This document shows, piece after piece, positions 1 to 8,062 of a stretch of DNA of 64,000 bases. The position numbers and the translations under genes are program-made. Where the stretch lies: assembly GCA_965267435.1 (NCBI GenBank), contig OZ253960.1, forward strand, positions 4,588,001 to 4,652,000, written 5' to 3'. This DNA comes from JAWPMT01 sp965267435. GTDB taxonomy: Bacteria; Bacteroidota; Bacteroidia; Cytophagales; Cyclobacteriaceae. Numbering within the stretch: position 1 is the first letter of the stretch; each line of letters begins with the position of its first letter. Under the pieces are notes generated by a model, which worked only from the letters and a program-made list of their open reading frames with translations, did no database searches and was not told the origin of the DNA.

Positions 1-17
1 TCAATTTCTTCCCACAT
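1..17 (-). CDS. possible start of a downstream gene, cut by the left edge
   Basis: An ATG lies on the minus strand three bases after the stop of the DUF493 gene and reads M-W-E-E-I before the window ends. Close spacing suggests the next gene of the same operon. Only five codons are visible, so neither its reality nor its function can be judged. Confidence 0.25.
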
Positions 18-20
18 ACT

Positions 21-284
21 TTACAATGCTATTACATCGGCTATTTCCGAAGCTTTGAGGTAGATCGATACTATTTCGTCGCTTGACTGCATGGAGGCCT
101 CAGCGGTGACACTCAAGTAATTGCCGTTTGAGCTCTCGCGAAACCTGATATCCGCCCCCTCTGGCAAAATAGCGAGCACCTCCTCCTTCTTCGTGGGAGG
201 GGCTATGAACTTGAAGATATACAGTCCGGGGAACTGGTGCTGGCTCTCCAGTTTCTCTTTGAATGAGGCGACGTCAAAACCCAT
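21..284 (-). CDS. DUF493 family protein
   Basis: A small 87-residue soluble protein of the DUF493 (YbeD-like) family. These are ferredoxin-like alpha/beta folds with a suspected allosteric or regulatory role and no established reaction. The sequence opens MGFDVASFKEKL and contains the family-like stretch FPGLYIFKFIAP followed by an alternating beta-strand pattern (NGNYLSVTAEA). I chose the ATG at 284; an in-frame TTG at 299 lies inside the upstream terminator hairpin and is unlikely. The gene follows ppiD but is separated from it by a strong terminator, so it may depend on read-through or on a promoter I cannot see. Confidence 0.8.
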   Translation of the reverse strand: MGFDVASFKEKLESQHQFPGLYIFKFIAPPTKKEEVLAILPEGADIRFRESSNGNYLSVTAEASMQSSDEIVSIYLKASEIADVIAL

Positions 285-286
285 AC

Positions 287-325
287 CTAAAGAAAACAAA
301 AAGTCCTCCCAATGAGGAGGACTTT
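287..325 (-). terminator. rho-independent terminator after the PpiD-like gene
   Basis: Perfect 10-bp stem (300-309 with 316-325; arms AAAGTCCTCC and GGAGGACTTT) with a 6-nt loop. Read on the minus strand it is followed by a T-rich tract (TTTTTGTTTTC), the classic intrinsic terminator layout. It sits between the PpiD-like gene and the DUF493 gene. Confidence 0.85.
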
Positions 326-350
326 CGTATCATATATTCTTTATCGACTA

Positions 351-2471
351 TCAGAAGAACTTGTACCGATTGTCTTCAATATCTGCAAACTGCACGAGTA
401 CGTCGTAGATGCGCTGATCCACAAAAGGATCTTCTCGTCTGCGGAACCCTCGTCTTGCATTGGTCACAGCACTCTTGTAGGGCTCATAATCTTCCAAAGG
501 CTGCGCAATGGTCTTCTCGTTGAGCTGCATCATCAGCACACCATTGTCGGTAACAAAGGGCGCGGTTCGCTCACCTTCCTCCAACGCAAACGCCAGACCA
601 ACAGCCTCAGGAGCGTACCCAACCCCACCTACTGACAGCGTACTCAGCGTGAGCTCTGCAGAGTTGACACGGGCATCGTCGCCGTAAGCCTCTTGTATCT
701 CCTCAAAGGCACCTTCAGATTCTGCGAGCTTTGCGATAATGATTTCAGCCTTTTTGGCATCACGGACTTTACGAGTAACCTCATTGCGTACGTCTTCCAG
801 GTTGGCTGTACCCACTTCCTGATGATTGGTCTGTACTGCCACAACATACTTGTCTGGAGTCTCTAGAACGTCTGATACACTGCCGGCTTCAGCTTTATTG
901 AACAGCCAAAAAACAATATTGCGGGCTTCACCCAATGCTCCCACACGCTCGTCATTCGCCGACAGCCTTGAGGCTTTCAATACTTCGTAGCCTTTTTCCT
1001 CAGAGTTGCGAAGGAAGTCGTCATAAGAATTGCTCTCATAGGCCAACAGGTCCGCCTCGCGTGATATGTTGTTCAAGGTCTCGTCGCTTACGAACAGCTC
1101 CTTTTCAATCTTCGCAACTTTCACCACCTCGTTGGACTTGGGCTCTGTGATTTCGATGATGTGGTAGCCAAATTGTGTCTCCACAAGCGTGGGGATCAAT
1201 CCTGTGCCACGGCGGTTGAAAGCGGCGTCTTTGAATTCCTGTACGAAGGATCCATTTTCACCAAACCATCCCAGATCGCCTCCTTGAGAGGCAGTGGCAT
1301 CTGTACCGTGAATTCGTGCCATTTCGGCAAAGTCAGTGCCATTCCTGATGTCTCGAAGTATGCCATTTGCCTGACGTCGCGCCTCCGCTTTCGCCTCATC
1401 CGACTCATCGGTCCATTTGAAGAGAATGTGACGGGCCCGTACGAAGTACTCGTCTCCTGCTTCTACAGCAGAGAGCTTGAAGATCGTGTACGAATTGCCA
1501 ACAATGGTAGGTGCTGTAACCGAACCGATTGAAGAAAGCGTATCTACACCTGCCGGCTTTGTACTGGGGTTGTAAGTAACAAAGACGCTGGCACCCTCGC
1601 TGTTCCTTGTAGCATAAGCGGAATCATCCTCAGCAGCAAGAAGCCCTTCCATGTGCTGTGAGATCTCATCGTAAACAAACGCCGAGTCCTCTGCGGACGG
1701 CACGATGTCAAAAACTACATAATCTATGCTTTTGGTCTCTTCACGCTTGTACTCGTCGGCGTGATCCTGTAAGTACGCTTCCAGCTCACTCTCAGTGACG
1801 GAGATCGTGGAATCATTGATAGAGAAGTACGGTACGTACAAGAAGTCAATAGACGCTGTGGAGTTCTTGGCATCATAGTCGTCTTTGGCTTCATACTTGG
1901 ATGCGAAATTGGTCAGCGTCATCAGGTTTTCGTACTTGGTCAGTGCCCTTTGAGGACGAAGACTTTCCTCGAAGTTGATCCAGGCAAGGCGATTCTCCTG
2001 AGGCAGTGAGTTCATCTGCTGCAGGAAAGACATCAGTTGGTCTTTATTGAAAATGCCTGTCTGGGGATCAGAAAATTGCTGGCGCACCATTGGGTGAACA
2101 TTGGTGCCCTGTACCATCTCCACCATCTCATCATCCGTGACTGCCACTCCCAGCTCATCATATTGTGGCTGAAATACGTTTTGCACAATGAGTCGCTGCC
2201 AGGCCTGCTGCCGTATGAAGTCCATGTCCTGAGAAGTAGGATTGCGGCCGTAGCTCATTCGGAAATTGACAGAAAGCTCCTCTACGACATTCTGGAACTC
2301 GTCATACTTGACAGTGGCCGATCCCATCTCGGCTATTTCATTGCTGGTGCCTCCCAGCAGGGTCGAATTGGACTGCAAGAAATCTGTAAGAATGAAGGCA
2401 GCCATCGAAAATGCGATCACCACGATCACAATTTTGCCCATTCGATTCCTTAGTGTATTAATCAACGCCAT
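351..2471 (-). CDS. membrane-anchored peptidyl-prolyl isomerase (PpiD/SurA-like foldase)
   Basis: A 706-residue periplasmic folding chaperone tethered to the inner membrane. One N-terminal transmembrane helix (about residues 12-32) is followed by a SurA_N-like helical region and a parvulin rotamase domain at about 343-443. That domain shows ARHILF, the GGDLGWFG loop and the QFGYHII strand. A long C-terminal part may hold a second, degenerate parvulin unit. PpiD-type proteins help outer-membrane and periplasmic proteins fold after Sec export. The start is the ATG at 2471 (MALINTLRNRMGK); a promoter -7 element lies about 25 bp upstream, which excludes the longer reading frame. The neighbours (LptC, outer-membrane protein) fit envelope biogenesis. 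Confidence 0.9.
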   Translation of the reverse strand: MALINTLRNRMGKIVIVVIAFSMAAFILTDFLQSNSTLLGGTSNEIAEMGSATVKYDEFQNVVEELSVNFRMSYGRNPTSQDMDFIRQQAWQRLIVQNVFQPQYDELGVAVTDDEMVEMVQGTNVHPMVRQQFSDPQTGIFNKDQLMSFLQQMNSLPQENRLAWINFEESLRPQRALTKYENLMTLTNFASKYEAKDDYDAKNSTASIDFLYVPYFSINDSTISVTESELEAYLQDHADEYKREETKSIDYVVFDIVPSAEDSAFVYDEISQHMEGLLAAEDDSAYATRNSEGASVFVTYNPSTKPAGVDTLSSIGSVTAPTIVGNSYTIFKLSAVEAGDEYFVRARHILFKWTDESDEAKAEARRQANGILRDIRNGTDFAEMARIHGTDATASQGGDLGWFGENGSFVQEFKDAAFNRRGTGLIPTLVETQFGYHIIEITEPKSNEVVKVAKIEKELFVSDETLNNISREADLLAYESNSYDDFLRNSEEKGYEVLKASRLSANDERVGALGEARNIVFWLFNKAEAGSVSDVLETPDKYVVAVQTNHQEVGTANLEDVRNEVTRKVRDAKKAEIIIAKLAESEGAFEEIQEAYGDDARVNSAELTLSTLSVGGVGYAPEAVGLAFALEEGERTAPFVTDNGVLMMQLNEKTIAQPLEDYEPYKSAVTNARRGFRRREDPFVDQRIYDVLVQFADIEDNRYKFF

Positions 2472-2495
2472 GTTCCCATCTTGAAAATTAGTCCG

Positions 2496-2503
2496 CAAAA
2501 ATA
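2496..2503 (-). promoter_or_regulatory. -7 promoter element for the PpiD-like gene
   Basis: The minus strand reads TATTTTTG followed by CGG, an exact match to the Bacteroidota -7 consensus TAnnTTTG. The predicted leader is about 20 nt before the ATG at 2471. No clear -33 TTTG is visible. Confidence 0.6.
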
Positions 2504-2547
2504 ATGAGATGAGTTGAAAGACCCTAGTGTTTCAAACCCCGATACGA

Positions 2548-3825
2548 CTACTCGTCCTCGTTCTTAAGGGTTAATTGGACCCGATCGATCCTATTCTCCT
2601 CCATTGTCAGGATCTTAAACTCAAAAAGTTCGTGGTCAATTACGTCCCCGATCTCCGGAATATTTTCGTTGATATTGAGTATAAATCCACCCAAAGTATC
2701 ATACTCACCTTCCGGCACTTCCAGCTTGTAGCGATCGTTGAGATAGTCGATTTCGTGCCGCGCACTGAACACGTAGGTGCCCTCAGATACCTTCTCTTCG
2801 ATGAGGTACTCATCGTCGTGCTCGTCACGGATCTCCCCGAATATTTCCTCGATCACGTCCTCGATGCTTACAATGCCCGACGTACCGCCGTACTCATCCA
2901 CTACCAGCGCAAGACTCTTGCGCTCATTGATGAACTGAATAAGCAATTCATTGGCGGGAGTAGTTTCAGGCACAATAACGATTGGGGTCAATATCTTCTT
3001 TATGGTGTCCGGCTTCTTAAATAACTCGAGGGAGTGGCAGTAGCCTATGACCTCGTCAATGGACTCTTTGTACACGACGATCTTGGAGTGGCCACTTTCA
3101 ACAAAAGCCTTCTTCAGGTCGCTGATATCGTCTTGTATGTCTACGGCGATGATCTCGGTACGAGGGATCATACATTCCCGGACCTTTACCTCTTTAAACT
3201 CCAACGCATTGTTGAAGATCTTGGCATCAATCTCATGGTCATCGTCTTCTGCAACCTTGAGATTGCTCTTGATATAATTGTTTAGATCCGTCAATCCATA
3301 GACAGGCTTGTCTTCGGAGTATTCCTGCCTCAGTATCCCCTTTATCACACCCTTCGAGATGGATGCGATGATCCAGACTGGCAAATACATGATAATGTAG
3401 ATCGCCCTCATCGGAAGGGCGAAAAACCGCAACATGTAGTTGGGATTGAGCATAAACAGGCTCTTGGGCAGGAACTCTGCCGTCACCAGGACGATGAATG
3501 TCGAAATCAGCGACTGGAGAATCAGGATAACCACCTGGTTGTTAAGGAAGGGGGGTAGATAGGCAACAAGCAGGGGGTCGATGAGCTGGGCCATGTAGAT
3601 ACCATAAACCACCAGAGCCAAGTTATTGCCGACAAGCGTGGTCGCGAGAAAGTTGGCTCGCCGCTTCTGGAATCCCCCGAGTATTCTTCCTACGAGGCCG
3701 CCCCGCTGATGAGCCATTTCAATCTTCAGCTTATCCGCTGATACATAGGCTATTTCAATCCCGGAAAAAAAGGCAGAAAAAGTCAGGCAAAGTAGAATGA
3801 TCAACCAGGCACTCTCTAGTATCAC
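2548..3825 (-). CDS. CNNM/CBS/CorC-family membrane transporter (hemolysin-like)
   Basis: A 425-residue inner-membrane protein of the HlyC/CorC (TlyC-like) family, proposed to move Mg2+/Co2+ or to regulate ion efflux. It has a DUF21/CNNM membrane domain at about 1-190 with several hydrophobic helices, a CBS pair at about 210-330 (RECMIPRTEI opens it; VVDEYGGTSGIVS is typical of the second CBS) and a CorC_HlyC domain at about 345-422. It starts with GTG in a GTGA overlap with the stop of the preceding small gene, preceded by a purine-rich AGAGGAAG, so translation is probably coupled. Gliding protein GldE is a relative, but nothing here ties this copy to gliding. Confidence 0.88.
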   Translation of the reverse strand: MILESAWLIILLCLTFSAFFSGIEIAYVSADKLKIEMAHQRGGLVGRILGGFQKRRANFLATTLVGNNLALVVYGIYMAQLIDPLLVAYLPPFLNNQVVILILQSLISTFIVLVTAEFLPKSLFMLNPNYMLRFFALPMRAIYIIMYLPVWIIASISKGVIKGILRQEYSEDKPVYGLTDLNNYIKSNLKVAEDDDHEIDAKIFNNALEFKEVKVRECMIPRTEIIAVDIQDDISDLKKAFVESGHSKIVVYKESIDEVIGYCHSLELFKKPDTIKKILTPIVIVPETTPANELLIQFINERKSLALVVDEYGGTSGIVSIEDVIEEIFGEIRDEHDDEYLIEEKVSEGTYVFSARHEIDYLNDRYKLEVPEGEYDTLGGFILNINENIPEIGDVIDHELFEFKILTMEENRIDRVQLTLKNEDE

Positions 3826-4031
3826 CGCTTCCTCTTTTTAGTTTTCCTACTGTCCATGTCTGAGTCTTCACTCACCTGATGTCGCTTGCGATAGGCATAG
3901 AAGAAAAGGAATCCCATTGCCAACATAAAAAACGCATACGCATCGGCAATGGTGTAGAGCATCGCCTGATGAATACCCATCATAAAGAATGCGACGCCAA
4001 CGAAGAAAAATATGCTATTTGGTCCTCTCAA
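3822..4031 (-). CDS. small two-helix membrane protein
   Basis: A 69-residue protein with two predicted transmembrane helices (about residues 7-24 and 28-47) and a very basic cytoplasmic tail ending KKRKR. No family is recognised. Its TTG start overlaps the LptC stop as TTGA, and its own stop overlaps the next GTG start as GTGA, so it is embedded in a tightly coupled operon and is very likely translated. A position between LptC and a CNNM transporter suggests an envelope role, but this is inference only. Confidence 0.65.
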   Translation of the reverse strand: MRGPNSIFFFVGVAFFMMGIHQAMLYTIADAYAFFMLAMGFLFFYAYRKRHQVSEDSDMDSRKTKKRKR

Positions 4032-4627
4032 AATTCGTCTTCATCAAAGCTAAGTTCACCTTCCGGCTTATGGATAGTATAGGTTGAAAAATTTTCGTCA
4101 GCTGTCAAGCCTTCCCCCGTATGCAACTCATCATCAGAGGTGATGGTCACAAACTTCTCCGTGAAAAACAGGTGCTCAACCGGATCCCAAAAGAGCTCTT
4201 CCGTATTTAACTCATCTCCATTGTCAAAGTTGCGAACAACGACATTACCTGTGCCACAATACAACTCTTCTTCATCGTCGTATGTGACGTGATCCGCGCT
4301 GAAGGTTGATTCCAAGTCCCCCCGATCATTGTAGATCTCCAGGTTCAGGCCCTCGGGCCACTCCTGGTCACCATCGAAGTAATCCAGACGTTTGGGTGAT
4401 TTGATCTTGACAAGCGCCCGACCAGAGTCTGTCATCATCGTGTTCTCGTTGACGATGTATCGGAGGGGCCCCTCGTAAGCTGGTGTATTGAGGAGGTCCT
4501 TGTTGGAATCACAGGCTACGAATAGCCAGGTGCCAACTGTGACAAAAACAAAAAAGCGGCCAAGGGTCAATCCCCGGGCCGCCTGCGTTTCTTTATGTGG
4601 GTGATCAGTTCTCAGGTCTTCTTTCAA
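4028..4627 (-). CDS. lptC: LPS export component LptC
   Basis: LptC bridges the LptB2FG transporter in the inner membrane to the periplasmic LptA bridge during lipopolysaccharide export. The protein has an N-terminal hydrophobic segment ending in a possible lipobox (WLFVAC, about residue 39) and a periplasmic beta-jellyroll. The jellyroll shows the pattern IYNDRGDLESTFSAD, then the LYCGTGNVVVRN strand and a TEELFWD segment typical of the LptC/OstA fold. No ATG exists in the first half. The TTG at 4627 overlaps the previous stop by 23 bp; another TTG about 20 codons in is an alternative. Assignment rests on fold pattern and conserved Bacteroidota neighbourhood. Confidence 0.82.
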   Translation of the reverse strand: MKEDLRTDHPHKETQAARGLTLGRFFVFVTVGTWLFVACDSNKDLLNTPAYEGPLRYIVNENTMMTDSGRALVKIKSPKRLDYFDGDQEWPEGLNLEIYNDRGDLESTFSADHVTYDDEEELYCGTGNVVVRNFDNGDELNTEELFWDPVEHLFFTEKFVTITSDDELHTGEGLTADENFSTYTIHKPEGELSFDEDEF

Positions 4628-5921
4628 GATTTACACTCACATTGATCCAACAACCTACTGTCAAGGACTGACCCTCAGAATAGTTTTCGTTGAACAATTC
4701 CTCAATCGATGGGAACTGCGCCTGGGCCTGCTCCATCAAGTCGCGATTTCCAGCGCGTCGGAATTCATCATAGGCAGCGATGAAGATCGCCCTATCCTCC
4801 ACTTTACTTTCACCACCCTTGCACTGATCGAAGCTCGTCAAATAGAGTCGACCGATTAACTCGTGGGCATCACCTTTAGAAGGGTCAAAAGCCAGGGCCT
4901 TACGAGCACTGCTACGTGCATCGATCTTTCTTCCTTCGCCCGTATATAGCTTGGCCATGTCAAGATGCACGTCGGCCTTCTTAATATTGTCATCAGTCAA
5001 ACCAATGGCCTTCTCGAAATATTCGAAAGCCGTTTCCAGGTCATCATTGGCGGCGGCTTTCTTCGCTATGAAGAGGGTAACCCCGTAGTCAGGCTCCACA
5101 TCGTTGATGATGGTAGCGGACTTCACTGCCAACGGACTATCTGTGCATTTGTTGGTGAGGAGCAGTTGGAAGATCTTCTTTGCCAGCTTGAGGTCACCTG
5201 TCTGGTCTAGTTTGGGTCCAAGCTTGGTCTCCACAAACTCGCAGTCTACCTCGACAGTGGCAGTGAGGAGCTTGTCCACCTGGTCCAACATCTTGTCATA
5301 TCTACTCTGCTTGTCGGCAGACACCTTGTCCCTTTGAGCTCCAAGGGCGTCAGAGATGTTGGAGTAGATTTCGATCACTCCTTCGTCAGTCAGATCGCCC
5401 CCGGCAAAACGGTACTTGTACACGACATTCATGTAGGCCACGAGATTACCCGCGCTCATTTTTGCGCCATTGAGCTCATATGCCTTTGCGAATGTGTCGT
5501 AGAGATAGGGATACTTGGTCTTATCCTTATTGTAGAATTTATAAGCGAAAGTTGCCTTGCGGTTCCAGACATACCCGTCTTTCTGAAAGTTTTCAACTCG
5601 CTTATCAAAAAGGTCCAAACCCTTTTGGATGTATTCTTCCTTCTTCGCAGCGTCAGTCTCTTTTGCTGCAAGGTTTTGATAGACCTTCTCTCCGTTTTGA
5701 TAGATAGATACATGAAGGTCGGGTGTATTCTCCAGCAGCCACTCAAGAGGAACCAATGCATCCGCAAACTTCCCTGCTTTGTACAGGTCGGTGTAGAGTG
5801 CATTCTTCTCTTTCGCCGCATCTACCTGGTCACCCCAATTCCAACCGGGCTGGCCATGCGCGAAAAATACAAACAACAACAGCGCTGGTACCAGACACAG
5901 CTCTTTTTTCATGTTTTTCAT
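4605..5921 (-). CDS. secreted tetratricopeptide-repeat protein
   Basis: A 438-residue exported protein with a signal peptide (MKKELCLVPALLLFVFFAHG, cleaved before Q) and TPR-like helical repeats. The clearest repeat is near the C terminus: DDLETAFEYFEKAI, then KADVHLDMAKLY, then DARSSARKALAFDPSKG. TPR proteins are protein-protein scaffolds, and no specific partner is evident. The start is taken at 5921, with 5912 also possible. A -7 element about 45 bp upstream rules out the longer frame from 5978. The gene lies between an outer-membrane protein gene and lptC, an order I recall as common in this phylum. Confidence 0.75.
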   Translation of the reverse strand: MKNMKKELCLVPALLLFVFFAHGQPGWNWGDQVDAAKEKNALYTDLYKAGKFADALVPLEWLLENTPDLHVSIYQNGEKVYQNLAAKETDAAKKEEYIQKGLDLFDKRVENFQKDGYVWNRKATFAYKFYNKDKTKYPYLYDTFAKAYELNGAKMSAGNLVAYMNVVYKYRFAGGDLTDEGVIEIYSNISDALGAQRDKVSADKQSRYDKMLDQVDKLLTATVEVDCEFVETKLGPKLDQTGDLKLAKKIFQLLLTNKCTDSPLAVKSATIINDVEPDYGVTLFIAKKAAANDDLETAFEYFEKAIGLTDDNIKKADVHLDMAKLYTGEGRKIDARSSARKALAFDPSKGDAHELIGRLYLTSFDQCKGGESKVEDRAIFIAAYDEFRRAGNRDLMEQAQAQFPSIEELFNENYSEGQSLTVGCWINVSVNLERRPEN

Positions 5922-5965
5922 AACCTCGGGTTTATATTCCAGAACCTTCAAATAGTGCAAGTACT

Positions 5966-5973
5966 CAAATATA
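5966..5973 (-). promoter_or_regulatory. -7 promoter element for the TPR-lptC segment
   Basis: The minus strand reads TATATTTG, an exact TAnnTTTG match in the gap between the outer-membrane protein stop and the TPR gene. It predicts a leader of about 40 nt and would give the lptC segment its own promoter inside the longer operon. Confidence 0.55.
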
Positions 5974-5995
5974 TTCAATAATGCTCGCTTTCCAT

Positions 5996-7243
5996 TTAGT
6001 CATACCTCCTTTTGATAAACCATCGATCGTTTATCGTTAGTCCAAAAACCATTTGGACATAGTTCTCACGGATCAATCCATCGGCGGTGGTCCCTCTCCA
6101 TCCAAACTTAAACGCTGTGTCTAAAGAGGATACGCCACCTATCGGAAAAGCGGAGCCAAAACTAACACCAAAATCATTAATCACCTGCCCCTGGACCAAA
6201 TACGGCGACTGTACCAGGCTGAATCCCGCTCTGTACGCCAATCGATCAAAGTAATTGGTCACACTGTTGTAGTCAGGGATGAACTCCAACCCCGCCGACA
6301 CGCGAATTGTTTCCCGATAGTTCTCAGGATCAGACTCATAGAGACCGCCGTTGGCCATGGTGAAATCGACGCCAATCATCAGCCGATTGAGATCCTCATA
6401 GGCGATTCCAAAGCCCATCTCCGTTGGTAAGTCATAGGAAATCTCAACTCCTTCATTGATATCCTGGGTAGCAAATGTGGTCCCTGCCGAGACCCTGGTG
6501 AAAGTCTCATCCTTCGTGCCCTTTAGTGAGGTAGCCGGCGTGTAGGTGGCCCCAAAGTTGATGCCTTTATTATCTGCCAATGCCCACTTGTAAAATGCCC
6601 CGAACTGGATCGTGAAATCTCTATAGGATTCGCGTTCATTGTAAAAAATAGAAAAAGGTGCTTCGTCACCTACGACAATACTTCGCGCAGACTTACGGAT
6701 GGACCCAAAAATATATGTCGCCTTCACCCCCAGTAGAAATCTACCAGTAATACGGACGCCATGTGCCCAATCCAAACGGCTGAGCCCTCCTTCACCCTCG
6801 AAAGCCTGGATGGCTTCCGCTTCGGTATCTTCTATCTGGAGATTCTCGAAAAAGTCATAGTTCACCGTGCTGTAGGGGGTAAGTGATACGGACGTGGCCC
6901 ATCTGCGAGGTTTAATAGGAAATGCCAGATTCAATAGCCTCAGACTGGCGGTTCCATCGGATTGGGAAGTAGAATCTGATACGAAAGTGCGGTAGTCACC
7001 CTGGAAGCCCACCTGGAAGGTGGTCAATTGGTTATTGGCGAGAAGTGCCGGGTTGACGGTATTGATACTCCAGTAGGACGGAGAGGCGATGCCTATTTCA
7101 CCCATCGCAATGTTGTGAGGCATACCGGGGTACACCAACTCCCCCAATCCCTTACTGCTGTAAGGTGACACTGTGGTTTGCCCAAAACCGCTCAGGGTCA
7201 AGCTCATGAAGCCGACCAACACCAGATACCTAAACCACCTCAT
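5996..7243 (-). CDS. outer-membrane beta-barrel protein (FadL/PorV-like)
   Basis: A 415-residue protein with a signal peptide (MRWFRYLVLVGFMSLTLSGFGQ, cleaved near residue 21). It has a long run of amphipathic beta strands and ends in a charged-aromatic strand (WFIKRRYD), as outer-membrane barrels do. The opening TTVSPYSSKGLGE and the stretch PHNIAMGEIGIASPSYWSINTVNPALL (conserved GxGxA and NPA features) resemble FadL/PorV-type barrels of Bacteroidota. The cargo is unknown. Its ATG lies 14 bp inside the end of coaX, so the two are co-transcribed. PorV-like function in type IX secretion cannot be claimed from this sequence. Confidence 0.75.
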   Translation of the reverse strand: MRWFRYLVLVGFMSLTLSGFGQTTVSPYSSKGLGELVYPGMPHNIAMGEIGIASPSYWSINTVNPALLANNQLTTFQVGFQGDYRTFVSDSTSQSDGTASLRLLNLAFPIKPRRWATSVSLTPYSTVNYDFFENLQIEDTEAEAIQAFEGEGGLSRLDWAHGVRITGRFLLGVKATYIFGSIRKSARSIVVGDEAPFSIFYNERESYRDFTIQFGAFYKWALADNKGINFGATYTPATSLKGTKDETFTRVSAGTTFATQDINEGVEISYDLPTEMGFGIAYEDLNRLMIGVDFTMANGGLYESDPENYRETIRVSAGLEFIPDYNSVTNYFDRLAYRAGFSLVQSPYLVQGQVINDFGVSFGSAFPIGGVSSLDTAFKFGWRGTTADGLIRENYVQMVFGLTINDRWFIKRRYD

Positions 7244-7958
7244 TGTACTCCAAAATCTTGTTTAGTCCTTTCAACACAATTTCAGGGCGTGCAAAGATGG
7301 GACCTTTTATAAAGGATTCAAAACGTTCCGAATCACCCCCTGTTAGTATGACACGCAGATCTGCGTATGTCTCACGCAGACGGTCTATTATTCCCTTCAC
7401 CTCAAATGTCAAGCCAAGTTCTACTCCCTGCCGTAGGCATTCTATTGTGGACTTCCCGGGGAAACGCTGAAGGATGTCATCGTATTGTGGCGAAATGTCA
7501 GGCAATCTCTTCGTCCCTTCGTGCATGGATTGCATCCTCATTTTGAAGCCGGGAGAAATCACACCCCCATGAAAAACACCCGACCTGTCTACAAAATCGT
7601 AATTGACGCACGTGCCTGTATCGATAATCAGACAATCGTCCTCTGGAAATTCTAAATGCGCACCCACGGCACCCGCGATACGATCTTTTCCGAGGGTATC
7701 CTTCGTGAGATAATCCAGTCGGATCGGCAGGGGCGTCTCATGAGTAAGGATAAGCATATTGTCACGTGCCGGGATAGACATATCGTCCAACTGCTGGGCA
7801 ACGGAGCTGATCAATATGGGCCCTCTTTCGTCGTGAAGAAAGGAAACCAACTCCTCCATGTTGGAGAGGTAAAAAACCTCACTAAGCTGAAGCCCCTCGA
7901 ACCGACCAGCCTTGATGCGGGTGTTTCCGACATCGAATACGTGTCGCGTTACTCTCAT
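7230..7958 (-). CDS. coaX: type III pantothenate kinase
   Basis: Phosphorylates pantothenate in the first step of coenzyme A synthesis. All family landmarks of this ASKHA-fold enzyme are visible: DVGNT at 9-13, the GKDR segment at 90-93, DTGT at 113-116, GGVISPG at 131-137 and TGGD near 207. The length of 242 residues is near the family norm. I use the ATG at 7958 rather than an upstream non-ATG, because a TATTTTTG promoter element at 7977-7984 lies just upstream and residue 1 of the motif region aligns well. It is the first gene of the minus-strand envelope operon and is divergent from the Glu/Leu dehydrogenase. Confidence 0.93.
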   Translation of the reverse strand: MRVTRHVFDVGNTRIKAGRFEGLQLSEVFYLSNMEELVSFLHDERGPILISSVAQQLDDMSIPARDNMLILTHETPLPIRLDYLTKDTLGKDRIAGAVGAHLEFPEDDCLIIDTGTCVNYDFVDRSGVFHGGVISPGFKMRMQSMHEGTKRLPDISPQYDDILQRFPGKSTIECLRQGVELGLTFEVKGIIDRLRETYADLRVILTGGDSERFESFIKGPIFARPEIVLKGLNKILEYNEVV

Positions 7959-7976
7959 GCTTCCTTGATGAAAGCT

Positions 7977-7984
7977 CAAAAATA
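7977..7984 (-). promoter_or_regulatory. -7 promoter element for coaX operon
   Basis: The minus strand reads TATTTTTG, an exact TAnnTTTG match. It predicts a start of transcription about 13 nt before the coaX ATG at 7958. It pairs with a divergent element at 8029-8036. Confidence 0.6.
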
Positions 7985-8028
7985 GGGCCGACGAAAGCGA
8001 ACGGCCATCGCGACGACAGACTTTAACA

Positions 8029-8036
8029 TATTTTTG
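8029..8036 (+). promoter_or_regulatory. -7 promoter element for the Glu/Leu dehydrogenase
   Basis: Reads TATTTTTG followed by CG, an exact match to TAnnTTTG, giving a leader of about 20 nt before the ATG at 8063. No -33 TTTG is seen at the usual distance. Confidence 0.6.
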
Positions 8037-8062
8037 CGAATGCTTTGTCAAGCCAACCAAGA

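Noticed and set aside
5334..5981. 215-codon plus-strand frame opposite the TPR gene
   Set aside because: It is the shadow of the minus-strand TPR coding sequence, has no promoter or family features, and its amino-acid pattern is unnatural.
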